From the NCBI GenBank assembly GCA_947503005.1, contig CANNCA010000009.1:62001-126000 (forward strand): a stretch of DNA of 64,000 bases, written 5' to 3'. Below are positions 35,522 through 44,812 of this stretch, piece by piece. This stretch comes from an uncultured Flavobacteriaceae bacterium (GTDB lineage Bacteria; Bacteroidota; Bacteroidia; Flavobacteriales; Flavobacteriaceae). How positions within the stretch are numbered: the first letter of the stretch is position 1; each line of letters opens with the position of its first letter. A program made the position numbers and the translations under genes. The notes beneath the pieces are model-generated. The model searched no databases and had not been told where the DNA came from. It saw nothing but the letters and a program-made list of their open reading frames with translations.

Positions 35522-38500
35522 ATGCAAAAAACTCAATATTTACAACTCATTCTTCGCTCTAAAATTCATTCCAAGCATTTACTTTTACTTACCTTTTTAC
35601 TTAGCCTCACATTTCATACTTCTTGGTCACAAAATGTTTCAGAAACCGGATTACCCTATATTCAAAATTATAGTCCCAACGATTATGGTGCTTTTGACCA
35701 AAATTGGGATACCGTCCAAGACTCGTTAGGTGTCCTATATTTTGCAAATGGTGATGGAATTCTTTCTTATGATGGAGTGATTTGGGATTTACTTGAATTA
35801 CCCAATAAGGCAAGCGTTTTTAGTCTGGCCATCACAGATAAAGATTTAATTTATGCTGGCGCAGGTAATGAATTGGGATACTTGGAAGCTGATTCGCAGG
35901 GTAAATTAAGTTATATCTCATTAATGCCAAAATTGCCTCCAAAGTATCATAATTTCGGTCAGATCATGTCCATTATCAGCAATAACGACGAGGTCTTTTT
36001 TGGTTCAAAAGAATACATTTTTAAATGGGATGGCTCTAATTTTGAAGCTTGGGAAAATTCAGATGATTCCTTTATTTATTTTGTTCACAATAAACTACTA
36101 AAAAGGAAGGACAAAGGATTAATGGAATTCAAGAACAATACGTTTGAACTTGTTACTAAAGGGGAATTCTTTGCTGATAAAAAAATATATGCAATACTTC
36201 CTTATAATAAAACTAGCTATTTGTTGGCAACAAGAAATCAGCTTTACCTTTACAATGGTGATACCATAGTTGATTTTAAGATCGATTTCCCAGAGTTTTT
36301 TCTTGACAACACTATATATAGTGGCACAAAACTAAACGACGGTTCCTTCGCTATTGGCTCTATCCAAAAAGGAGTATTGATATTTGATGAAAAAGGACGA
36401 AAAAAGCATCTGCTCAACCAGAAATCATCACTTCGTTCAAATGGGGTTTTAGGGCTTTTCCAAGACCATTCAGGCATTCTATGGGTTTCTCTATTTTCTG
36501 GAATAGCAAAAATCGAAGTTAGCTCTCCATTCTCCTACTACAACGAAACCAATAACGCGCCTGACCAAGTTTTCGATTTTCAGCGGTTTAATGGAAAAAT
36601 GTATGTGGGTGGCCCACAAGGTTTCTTTGTTTTGAAAACAGAAAGCAATAATGCTAATAATGTTCTTGAGGTGGTACCTGGAGATTTTGGAATGGTTTGG
36701 GACATTCTTCTTTTTCAAGATAAAATGTTGGTAGGAACGGGATCAGCGGTTTACGAAGTTGACAAAAATGGTGAATCAAAAAAAATAATAAACGAAGAAG
36801 TCTCACACCTCTTCCTTTCAAAATTAAATCCGAATAGGCTTTTTATTGGCAGTGATAGCGGTTTAACGTCAATGTACAATGAAAATGGTATATGGGCCCT
36901 AGAAAATACCTTTAAAGAATTCCATTATACCGTTTCTCGTATTGTAGAAACTACAAACGGAGATTTATGGTTGGGTCTTGACAGTAACAATGTAGCCAAA
37001 TTATCTTTTAAAAGTGATGTTGGAAATCTTTCGAATAATCCAGTAACACAAATTTTTAGCCCTGAAGATGGGTTGCCAGATGAAATAGGTAAGCTTTATA
37101 TAATAAAAGACGATTTGTACTTTGCTGCTGATAACAAGGCCTTTAGGTATCATCAAGAAACAGATAGATTTATTGAAGATAAAAAACTAGTCGCCAGTTT
37201 TGGCCTTGAGGGTAAAAGTGTTAAAATCAATAATGTAGATGAAAATGGTATTTGGTTGATTGAGTTTAAAGGTGAAAGAAGAATAGATCAATTTCTTGCG
37301 GTTCCACAAAAGGATGGAACGTTTGGCTTAAAAAAATTAGAAGAGGGCCGTATAATGAGTTTACGCGGTTATGGTTTATTTGCAGAATTTAAGGATAGTG
37401 TAATTTGGTATAAGGGAAAGCCCGGTATCGTGCGGCACGATCTCACTAAAAAAATATCCGTTAAAGCCATAAATTCTGCAACTAGAATAACTCAGGTTTT
37501 AAGTAATAACGATTCGTTACTCTTTGGCGGTCATGAGTCGTCTGTCATACCCCAACTTCATTATAAAAACAATCGGATACGGTTTCAATATGCGAATGCC
37601 AGTTTCTACGACGAAACCAAAAACCAATTCCAATATATTTTGGAGGGTTTTGACAAGGATTGGTCATCTTGGACCTCTGAAACTAAAAAAGACTATACCA
37701 ACATTCCCGGTGGAGACTATCGTTTTAAAGTTCGTTCAAAAAACATTTTTGATCAGGTTAGCTCAGAAGATAGTTATGCTTTTAGTATTCTTCCCCCTTG
37801 GTACGTTACTTGGTGGGCATATCTGTTTTATTTGCTAGGGGCTATTGCGCTATTAAGCTTTTACTCAAAATGGAGGTCTAATGAGTTGCTGAAAAAAAAT
37901 GTGGCATTGGAAAATACTGTTAATGAACGCACTCTTGAAATACGACAAAAAAATGAACTTTTAAACCACCAAACGGAACAATTGGTGCAATTGAATGATT
38001 CAAAAACACGCTTATATTCGAATATCACCCACGAATTTCGTACGCCCTTAACGGTTATTTTAGGGATGACCGACACTTTAAAATCCAATGTTAAAGACAA
38101 GAGTTTTGCAGGGGCCGAGAAATCATTGGAAATGATTCGACGTAACGGTAAGAATCTATTGCACCTCGTAAATGAATTATTGGATTTGGCAAAGGTAGAA
38201 AGCGGTTCTATGGAGTTAAATTTGGTACAGACCGATACCATTCCGTTCGTAAAGTATTTGAGCGAAAGCTTTCATTCTTTGGCAGAATCGAAAAAAATAA
38301 ATCTTACGGTGTATTCAGAAATCGATGCCTTAGAAATGGACATTGATGTGAATAAGATGGCATCGATTGTTTCAAATTTACTTTCCAATGCAATAAAATT
38401 TACCTCAGCCAACGGCAAAATAATTGTCCACCTCAACAAAATCCAAACGAAAGACGAAGTGTTATTCACCATAAAAGTGAAAGACAACGGTCTTGGGTTG

Positions 38501-39544
38501 GCAGCAAATGATATTACCCATTTATTCGACCGCTTCTATCAGGTGGATAACGAATCGTCACAATATCAGGAAGGTACGGGTATCGGACTTTCCTTGGCGA
38601 AGGAATTTGTAGAATTAATGAACGGTTCTATTGATGTAGAGAGTACCCTTGGTAAAGGGAGTACCTTTACGGTACAACTACCTGTAACCAATACTGCGGT
38701 TAAAACAGCAGATGCCAAAATAACGGTTGACCCACCTATTAAAAAAACAGCGAAAAGCACAAGAATGGAACCATCAGTTTTGGGTGTATCTTCCAAATTA
38801 CCCCTGGCGCTTATTATTGAGGATAATGAAGATGTGGCCCATTATTTAAAAACCTGTCTAAAAGGCAGGTACCAAACCATTCATGCCATCAATGGGTATA
38901 TAGGTATAGAAATGGCGTACGAAAAAATACCCGATATCATAATCAGTGATGTAATGATGCCGGGTAAAGATGGTTTTGAAGTGTGTGCCGCCCTAAAGGC
39001 AGATGTGCGTACAGACCATATACCTATTATACTTTTAACAGCGAAAGTAACCACTGAAGATCGCCTGACAGGACTATCGCATGGGGCGGATGCCTATTTG
39101 GCAAAACCCTTTAACGAAAAGGAATTGTTTATCCGATTGGATCAATTGATATTAGTACGGAAAAAGCTTATTGGTACACTTGAGAAATATGGGTTAACCT
39201 CTTTATTAAAAGAAAAAGTTGTAGGTCCGCAGACAAAATTTTTGCAGCAAGCTATTATAACCACCAATAATAACTTAGACAATGCAGATTTTGGTCCGAC
39301 GCAGTTAGCAAAAAAAATGCATTTGAGCGAGTCGCAGATTTATAGAAAATTAAAATCGATAACCAATAAATCTACAGCTATTTTTATACGCTCGGTTCGT
39401 TTACAAAAAGCAAAAGAACTACTACAATCTACGCATAGAACCATCTCAGAAATTTCATATGATGTAGGTTTTAATGACCCCTCTTGGTTTAGTAGGGCTT
39501 TTAAAGAAGAATTTGGTTTTCCTCCAAGTGAAGTTAACAAGTAA
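35522..39544 (+). CDS. Hybrid two-component system regulator (HTCS)
   Basis: 1340 residues in one chain. Signal peptide (LLTFLLSLTFHTSWSQ), a periplasmic propeller of Reg_prop repeats (about 45-690), a Y_Y_Y domain (FQYILEGFDKDWSSW to GGDYRFKVRSKN, about 695-755), one membrane helix (VTWWAYLFYLLGAIALLSFY, about 760-780), HisKA with phospho-acceptor H837 (SNITHEFRTPLTVILGM), HATPase (NLLSNAIKFT, DNGLGL, GTGIGLSLA), receiver with D1143 (ISDVMMPGKDG), and a C-terminal AraC helix-turn-helix (MHLSESQIYRKLKSI; ISEISYDVGFNDPSWFSRAF). Such regulators usually control polysaccharide loci (SusC/SusD), none of which is in the window; the four genes after it are exported proteins of unknown function. The ATG at 35522 is preferred to GTG 35501. 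Confidence 0.95.
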   Translation: MQKTQYLQLILRSKIHSKHLLLLTFLLSLTFHTSWSQNVSETGLPYIQNYSPNDYGAFDQNWDTVQDSLGVLYFANGDGILSYDGVIWDLLELPNKASVFSLAITDKDLIYAGAGNELGYLEADSQGKLSYISLMPKLPPKYHNFGQIMSIISNNDEVFFGSKEYIFKWDGSNFEAWENSDDSFIYFVHNKLLKRKDKGLMEFKNNTFELVTKGEFFADKKIYAILPYNKTSYLLATRNQLYLYNGDTIVDFKIDFPEFFLDNTIYSGTKLNDGSFAIGSIQKGVLIFDEKGRKKHLLNQKSSLRSNGVLGLFQDHSGILWVSLFSGIAKIEVSSPFSYYNETNNAPDQVFDFQRFNGKMYVGGPQGFFVLKTESNNANNVLEVVPGDFGMVWDILLFQDKMLVGTGSAVYEVDKNGESKKIINEEVSHLFLSKLNPNRLFIGSDSGLTSMYNENGIWALENTFKEFHYTVSRIVETTNGDLWLGLDSNNVAKLSFKSDVGNLSNNPVTQIFSPEDGLPDEIGKLYIIKDDLYFAADNKAFRYHQETDRFIEDKKLVASFGLEGKSVKINNVDENGIWLIEFKGERRIDQFLAVPQKDGTFGLKKLEEGRIMSLRGYGLFAEFKDSVIWYKGKPGIVRHDLTKKISVKAINSATRITQVLSNNDSLLFGGHESSVIPQLHYKNNRIRFQYANASFYDETKNQFQYILEGFDKDWSSWTSETKKDYTNIPGGDYRFKVRSKNIFDQVSSEDSYAFSILPPWYVTWWAYLFYLLGAIALLSFYSKWRSNELLKKNVALENTVNERTLEIRQKNELLNHQTEQLVQLNDSKTRLYSNITHEFRTPLTVILGMTDTLKSNVKDKSFAGAEKSLEMIRRNGKNLLHLVNELLDLAKVESGSMELNLVQTDTIPFVKYLSESFHSLAESKKINLTVYSEIDALEMDIDVNKMASIVSNLLSNAIKFTSANGKIIVHLNKIQTKDEVLFTIKVKDNGLGLAANDITHLFDRFYQVDNESSQYQEGTGIGLSLAKEFVELMNGSIDVESTLGKGSTFTVQLPVTNTAVKTADAKITVDPPIKKTAKSTRMEPSVLGVSSKLPLALIIEDNEDVAHYLKTCLKGRYQTIHAINGYIGIEMAYEKIPDIIISDVMMPGKDGFEVCAALKADVRTDHIPIILLTAKVTTEDRLTGLSHGADAYLAKPFNEKELFIRLDQLILVRKKLIGTLEKYGLTSLLKEKVVGPQTKFLQQAIITTNNNLDNADFGPTQLAKKMHLSESQIYRKLKSITNKSTAIFIRSVRLQKAKELLQSTHRTISEISYDVGFNDPSWFSRAFKEEFGFPPSEVNK

Positions 39545-39831
39545 CTTCAATATTAATTGATATAAAATAGCAACAAATCCCTATCAAATATTCTTTTTAA
39601 TAGTTTTTGATGCTAATCAATAACGCAAAACAACAATCAACATAAACTACTCTTTTTTAAATACTTATAAATATTATTGCATAAATGACACACTGTTTTT
39701 ATTGATAATTCACAAATAGTTCAAGCATTTGAATAAATAGTGCTACTCGTTCTACCTCTTCATTTATAATATTGTCTCAACACTTTTAGAGAAAAATTTT
39801 CAGTATTAAATGAATAATAAAATAAAGGAAG
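39545..39831. other. AT-rich intergenic region upstream of the four-gene cassette
   Basis: About 290 bases, clearly more AT-rich than the genes around. No TAnnTTTG box at a fitting distance, no terminator hairpin, and no open reading frame of note. If the HTCS regulates the next genes, its binding site would be expected here. Confidence 0.5.
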
Positions 39832-41808
39832 ATGAAAAATTTAAAGAATCTTATTCTTAGTAAAAAGAATCAAGTCAAGCTCATTTACGCAAAGAGAAAT
39901 TATTTGATGAAAATAGGGATTATTTCCTTAATCCTATTAGTAGCGAGCCAAACGAAATTAAGAGGACAAGCAAGCTTGGCTGCTGAAGATATGGTTGAAG
40001 ATATTTCAGTGACCAACAAATTCGGAGAGTTAAGAACATATACCCTAATCAGGGATGCTAAAACCCCAGAACAGTGGTACTCAATGCCAAATCGAATAAG
40101 CGTAGCCGAAGAAGTAGATGTTAGTGGTAAGGTTAGACCAAAAATGACAATTCTGAAATACCAATACAAAGATAAGGTCACAAAAGAAGTAAAAGAAGGA
40201 GGTGTGCTCTCAGCTACTTTTACTATGGGTATGGAACCAGAGGTAATTGATGAAATTAAGAATAAGCTGTTAGAAAGGGTAAATAAAATTAAAAGTTCCA
40301 AGGATTCTTATTGGAAAAAATATCAAAGAAAAATGACCAAGGCAGAAATCAGATTGGCAGGCTTGCCTCTCGAAAGCTCAAAGATTGAATTTCTCAATGC
40401 CAATGGAACTTTCATGGGAGAGGTAGAAGCAAAGGCCTCTTTTGATGGTGCGACAACTTCAAGCCAGGAAATGGTCATGAGCTATGATCTCACGGCCTTG
40501 GGAGCAAGCGTAATTACTGGCTTAGCAACTGGCCGGTCTGGTTTGACTATGAGGGCTAGCATTACCTATAATGGGTTAACATCTCCTTGCGGATATAGCA
40601 TTAAAGGTAAATGGGACAATGTATATAATTACTATGAAAAACAAACCAAAAAAGAAGGAGGGTTCAAATTGGGACCTTTTAAAGCGTCAGCTACAGATAC
40701 TTATGAAAAGAAAAGGGAAAGTCTAGAGAAGATACAGGATATAGAAGTCAAACAAATCTTTTGTTCTGAGGCGGGTGAAGAATCAGATGGTGATGCTAAT
40801 ATGCAAAGTCTTTTAGAAGCGGTACAAAAAGAAGTCTTCAATACTGATATATTAACACAGGCGAAAGAATTAGAAAAATTGCAATCAATGTATGCAAATA
40901 CAAATGATGAGACATTAAAGGAGTCTTTAATGAATCAGATGGTGGGTGTGAAGAATTCACTATCCGTGGGATATCAACGTTCTATTAAAAATATTGAAAA
41001 AAGGCAAACAGGTGAGATAAACATAAATTACTCAGGTCAACGTATCGTAAAAAGGAGAACAACCTTTGGTGGGGGAATTAGTTTTGCCAAATATAATATT
41101 TCAGAAGAAGAGCTTGTATCTGAAGGGTATGTAATAAACATAGATGCTAACAAAGATTTTCGCAGTACCATTTTTGGTCTCCCTATCATTAATCCGGATT
41201 ATAATATTCGCGCGATAACGCTTGAAATAAAATACAAAAACAGTGATGGCAGTACTCGAAGTGAAGCTCGGCAATGGACGAAATCTAATGGATGGCTTAC
41301 TCCAATGGGTAAAAAGGTCGCCCACATTCAATTCAATCTAATTGGAGAAAAAGACCAAGCAAGATTAGATGAACCCGAATTCGACATTCATCTCCAAGTC
41401 GTTTCAAATATCTCAAATGGTTCCTTTAATATCGATCGCAAAGTGAAATTAGCTGGAGATGAAAAATTCGTCGATGCGATTGAAATCGTAACAGATTCCT
41501 ATATCGTAGATGGGCAAGACCTCTCATTTTTCAAAACATCGGGTAACAATACAGATTTGGCCGTCGCACAAGTTCAAATTAAGAACGGAGATCTTACTAT
41601 CAAAAAAAGTATCAAACCTTATTTGGTGAATGGCGTTTCCGTAGCACCTAATCCCATTTATTTGCTATTTCCAAAAGGAAATGGAGATAGTGTAGGCAAG
41701 GTCACATACATTACCCAAAAAGGTATAAAAACAGAAAGAGAAGAGCTTATTGAACTTGGTGAAAACACTTTGTTTGATTTTGAATGGAGACAATCCAGTG
41801 AAGAATAA
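39832..41808 (+). CDS. Large exported protein A of the four-gene cassette, unknown family
   Basis: 658 residues from 39832 or 633 from the ATG at 39907, which places a signal peptide at the N-terminus (MKIGIISLILLVASQTKLRGQ); I think 39907 is more natural but cannot decide. No family recognised. Features (numbering from 39832): a WYSMP motif (82-86), GGVLSATFTMGM (123-134), a helical stretch with charged heptads near 135-165, GLPLESSKIEFLN (177-189), a predicted coiled segment near 330-385, and a beta-rich C-terminus ending in VGKVTYITQKGIKTEREELI. The first region resembles a region of protein B. AT-rich codon use. First gene of a cassette running to 45883. Confidence 0.75.
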   Translation: MKNLKNLILSKKNQVKLIYAKRNYLMKIGIISLILLVASQTKLRGQASLAAEDMVEDISVTNKFGELRTYTLIRDAKTPEQWYSMPNRISVAEEVDVSGKVRPKMTILKYQYKDKVTKEVKEGGVLSATFTMGMEPEVIDEIKNKLLERVNKIKSSKDSYWKKYQRKMTKAEIRLAGLPLESSKIEFLNANGTFMGEVEAKASFDGATTSSQEMVMSYDLTALGASVITGLATGRSGLTMRASITYNGLTSPCGYSIKGKWDNVYNYYEKQTKKEGGFKLGPFKASATDTYEKKRESLEKIQDIEVKQIFCSEAGEESDGDANMQSLLEAVQKEVFNTDILTQAKELEKLQSMYANTNDETLKESLMNQMVGVKNSLSVGYQRSIKNIEKRQTGEININYSGQRIVKRRTTFGGGISFAKYNISEEELVSEGYVINIDANKDFRSTIFGLPIINPDYNIRAITLEIKYKNSDGSTRSEARQWTKSNGWLTPMGKKVAHIQFNLIGEKDQARLDEPEFDIHLQVVSNISNGSFNIDRKVKLAGDEKFVDAIEIVTDSYIVDGQDLSFFKTSGNNTDLAVAQVQIKNGDLTIKKSIKPYLVNGVSVAPNPIYLLFPKGNGDSVGKVTYITQKGIKTEREELIELGENTLFDFEWRQSSEE

Positions 41809-41839
41809 GTTGACATATTAATTGCAAAATTATAACATC

Positions 41840-43888
41840 ATGAAGCTTTCATTGAATCTTATAATGACACTAATGTTTAGTTGTGTCTTATCAGGACCTT
41901 TATATGCACAAGTCCAAAGACCGACTAATACGCCTAGAAGAACTACTACCGTTCCATCAAGAAGAGCTACTAGCGTTCCACCAAGAAGAACAAATACAGT
42001 AGCCCAACGGGCAAATCGAAAAAACACGGTTGTAATTGCCAAGCGTGGTACGCCAAGAGGACCTCAAAAAGCACTACCTCTTGCGCAAAAAAAAGTATGG
42101 CTATTTGGCCATAATAATAGCAAAGGACGCATATCAAACAAGTCCCCGTCCGATATTTTTGCCCCTGCTGAGGGTCCTTACTACTATTATGGGCCAATCA
42201 CCTTTGGTGAGTTTAATTCTTATGATCATGCATCTAAGCATGGTGGGGTTGAGCTCAAAAAAACTTCAAGTTTAGGAGTTTCTAAAATGACCCTTAAAAT
42301 TCCAGAAAAAAAATTCTCACTTGCAAATTCTAAAGAAGACTGGGATTGGGTGGATATGAAAAAAGAAAGCACCACTAACATTGTTGGTATAAAAGGAAAA
42401 AACAACTTGCATTATTTTAAAAACATTAATGAAAATTCCTTTATCAGTTTTACATCCCCATACGACCATATTATAATCACAGATACGTTGTACGCTCCGG
42501 TATCATTTTTAAGTTCTGAAAGAACTAAAAGAAACTATATTAAAATCATAGCCAATACTATCGTTTATAAAGGTCCTATTAAACCAGCCTCTGTAAGTAT
42601 CAGTAACAAAACAGATTATGTTTTTTCAACAGGTAAATTCGTTTTTAAAACCAAATTCGAAGAACTCGAAGTTGATGAGTTGACACCATCGCCACCTTTT
42701 GTTTTATCCGACACAAATGTATCTATACATATAGATTCACATAATCAAACAGAAAAAAAATTGCTCAATAGATTATACATTGAAATCATGGAGCAAATAA
42801 CCACAGAGATGAATAATCTTGATGACGCGTGGGAAAAGGACAAGCTCCTGACCGAATTTCAAGTTTACAGAAATAAAAAAGTTGAGAGTAACATTCTTTT
42901 CGACGACAAAGAATATGAACAGAAGTATAACGACTTGTGTAACAAGTTTGATTCTAGCAATGGTAGCGGTAATCATTTGAAAAATAGAGTCATTGAAGAT
43001 TTAAAAGTACTCGTTACGGGTGATATAAAGAATCTACATAAAACCCCTTTCAAGTATTATGTACTTCCTACAAAAGCAACCTTAACTCCAGTCAACAATG
43101 AGAACACAGGGGAAAAAAATCAATTGGGTGCTTGCTATTTTGAAGCAACAGGGAATTCCAATATTAAAATCAATATTGAGGTCACTCTAGGTTATGATGA
43201 AACCAAATTTGAGGAAGCAAACAAACTGTTGTTAAAAAAGGGGTTGAGCTTAGAAAAGAACCCTCCCAGATCAGTATCACTTTTTGAAAATCAAGTACTC
43301 AAAATGAATAACCAAGTAATTGGGCAAATAATACCTATTAACGGTGAAATACTTCGACTTGAAATCGAGTTGCCTGACCAAGAATTATCCCTAATAAAGT
43401 TATTTCCACAGAATAACACCAACACCTTTGATTTAAACAGTAAAATTAATCTCGGTCTAAATGAATTCAATCAAAAGATAACATTTCATGTACCTATTGA
43501 ACTGTTGAATGCAGCTGACTATGAACATTTAATTAAAAAATTCAACATTGTTGAAAGTAATACCCTCACAGATCATGTTAAGATATCTAGTCAGCTCTCA
43601 CCTTCGTTGAACAATGAAGGAGCTCTGCAGTACGTCGAGGTTTCTTTGAAATTCTCATTTGATGATAAAGTGGTTTTCAAAGGACCATTTCGCTTATCAT
43701 CGTATTCCACACTTTCTTCAGAGAAAAACATTTCATTCCTAAAATACTCTGAGAATTACCAAATAAATGTAACCGGTACCGCATATTATGAAGATGGCCA
43801 TCGAGATATTAACAATGACTTTAGCGCGGATGTTAAATTCATAGTCCTTGAAGAAGGTATGTTTAAAGACAATAAATTAAATAACTAA
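41840..43888 (+). CDS. Large exported protein B of the four-gene cassette, unknown family
   Basis: 682 residues from the ATG at 41840 (MKLSLNLIMT); the upstream in-frame TTG at 41822 would add six residues before the signal peptide. Signal peptide ends near LSGPLYAQ. Next comes a low-complexity Pro/Arg/Thr-rich linker (25-60, PRRTTTVPSRR, PPRRTNTV), a tyrosine cluster (EGPYYYYGPITFG), a helical part around 300-380, then a module at 405-490 (KYYVLP; NIKINIEVTLGY; KNPPRSVSLF) that looks like residues 80-190 of protein A. The C-terminal ~80 residues are beta-rich (YQINVTGTAYYEDG). No enzyme motif. Follows gene A by 31 bases. Role unknown. Confidence 0.75.
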   Translation: MKLSLNLIMTLMFSCVLSGPLYAQVQRPTNTPRRTTTVPSRRATSVPPRRTNTVAQRANRKNTVVIAKRGTPRGPQKALPLAQKKVWLFGHNNSKGRISNKSPSDIFAPAEGPYYYYGPITFGEFNSYDHASKHGGVELKKTSSLGVSKMTLKIPEKKFSLANSKEDWDWVDMKKESTTNIVGIKGKNNLHYFKNINENSFISFTSPYDHIIITDTLYAPVSFLSSERTKRNYIKIIANTIVYKGPIKPASVSISNKTDYVFSTGKFVFKTKFEELEVDELTPSPPFVLSDTNVSIHIDSHNQTEKKLLNRLYIEIMEQITTEMNNLDDAWEKDKLLTEFQVYRNKKVESNILFDDKEYEQKYNDLCNKFDSSNGSGNHLKNRVIEDLKVLVTGDIKNLHKTPFKYYVLPTKATLTPVNNENTGEKNQLGACYFEATGNSNIKINIEVTLGYDETKFEEANKLLLKKGLSLEKNPPRSVSLFENQVLKMNNQVIGQIIPINGEILRLEIELPDQELSLIKLFPQNNTNTFDLNSKINLGLNEFNQKITFHVPIELLNAADYEHLIKKFNIVESNTLTDHVKISSQLSPSLNNEGALQYVEVSLKFSFDDKVVFKGPFRLSSYSTLSSEKNISFLKYSENYQINVTGTAYYEDGHRDINNDFSADVKFIVLEEGMFKDNKLNN

Positions 43889-43899
43889 ATAAAAAAGAT

Positions 43900-44769
43900 A
43901 TGAAACTAATTATAAGTATGCTACTAATTGTAGCAGTTAGTACAGGTTTAATTGAAAGTAGAAACGTCACAAATGGAGCGGATTTATTAAATAATCAAAA
44001 AGACATTACCAATTTATTAAAAGGAAACGATTCCACTTTAATATACAAAAGGGAATTATACTATTTGGAACACCCTGAAAAGGGAAATTTAACAAGCGAC
44101 CGAGAAGGGGCACATGTGAAAGCCAAGGTACCTAAAGGCCGTAAAGGAGAAGATAATTCTGGAATTACATTGGGCCTTGGTATCGATTTAGCTGCTGGAT
44201 TTAGTAAGCCCAAAGACCGGCAAAAAATAGCTGATGCCATTAATGCCGATGAAGACTTAAGAGATTGGATTCTTAGAGTACCAACAACCCGGGGAGAGAA
44301 AGCACGTTCATGGCTAAAAAGAGAAGGCAACCAAAGCCCCGTTTTTAATAAAACACAAATGAAGCAACTGTATGAGTTTGGATATGAGTTTTTCTTAAAA
44401 AGAGCTAAAAAAAGATTGTTAGGTATTACGGGCTATCCTATCGCAGATGTAATTCCTGAACTTAGACTTACAGAAGCAGAGTTTGATGATTTAGCATTAA
44501 ATATTGAAGACAGTAACCAAGACTATCTTTATGAGTTATTAGCTGACTTAGCTTGGAATTCTGGCCAGTTTGCAAGAGGACGTCAGAACCGTATCGCTCG
44601 TGCTTTAAAAGTTAAAGGAGACACACTGAGTCGAGCTGACAAACAAATTGTACGATTAAAAGCATTACGCGTTCTGATATACAATAAAAAAATTCCGACC
44701 AGTCGTAGTGGCAGAATAAATCGCTTAGCTTGGATAGATTCTAAGGTAGATATTTTAAGCCAATATTAG
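43900..44769 (+). CDS. Exported pesticin/T4-lysozyme-like muramidase (predicted)
   Basis: 289 residues. N-terminal signal-like helix (LIISMLLIVAVSTGLIES), short linker, then a domain with the glycan-cleaving layout of phage T4 lysozyme and pesticin: E69 in DREGAHVKAKVP, T90 in SGITLGLGIDL and D96, with six residues between T90 and D96 as in pesticin (E178/T201/D207 from memory). The remaining ~190 residues are helical and Arg/Lys-rich (LADLAWNSGQFARGRQN; GRINRLAWID). Peptidoglycan hydrolysis would be the reaction. Starts 11 bases after gene B. The assignment rests on a short motif and should be tested structurally. Confidence 0.65.
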   Translation: MKLIISMLLIVAVSTGLIESRNVTNGADLLNNQKDITNLLKGNDSTLIYKRELYYLEHPEKGNLTSDREGAHVKAKVPKGRKGEDNSGITLGLGIDLAAGFSKPKDRQKIADAINADEDLRDWILRVPTTRGEKARSWLKREGNQSPVFNKTQMKQLYEFGYEFFLKRAKKRLLGITGYPIADVIPELRLTEAEFDDLALNIEDSNQDYLYELLADLAWNSGQFARGRQNRIARALKVKGDTLSRADKQIVRLKALRVLIYNKKIPTSRSGRINRLAWIDSKVDILSQY

Positions 44770-44812
44770 TGCTAACTATATGTATATCTATCAACTATAA
44801 AAAATTAGCAGT

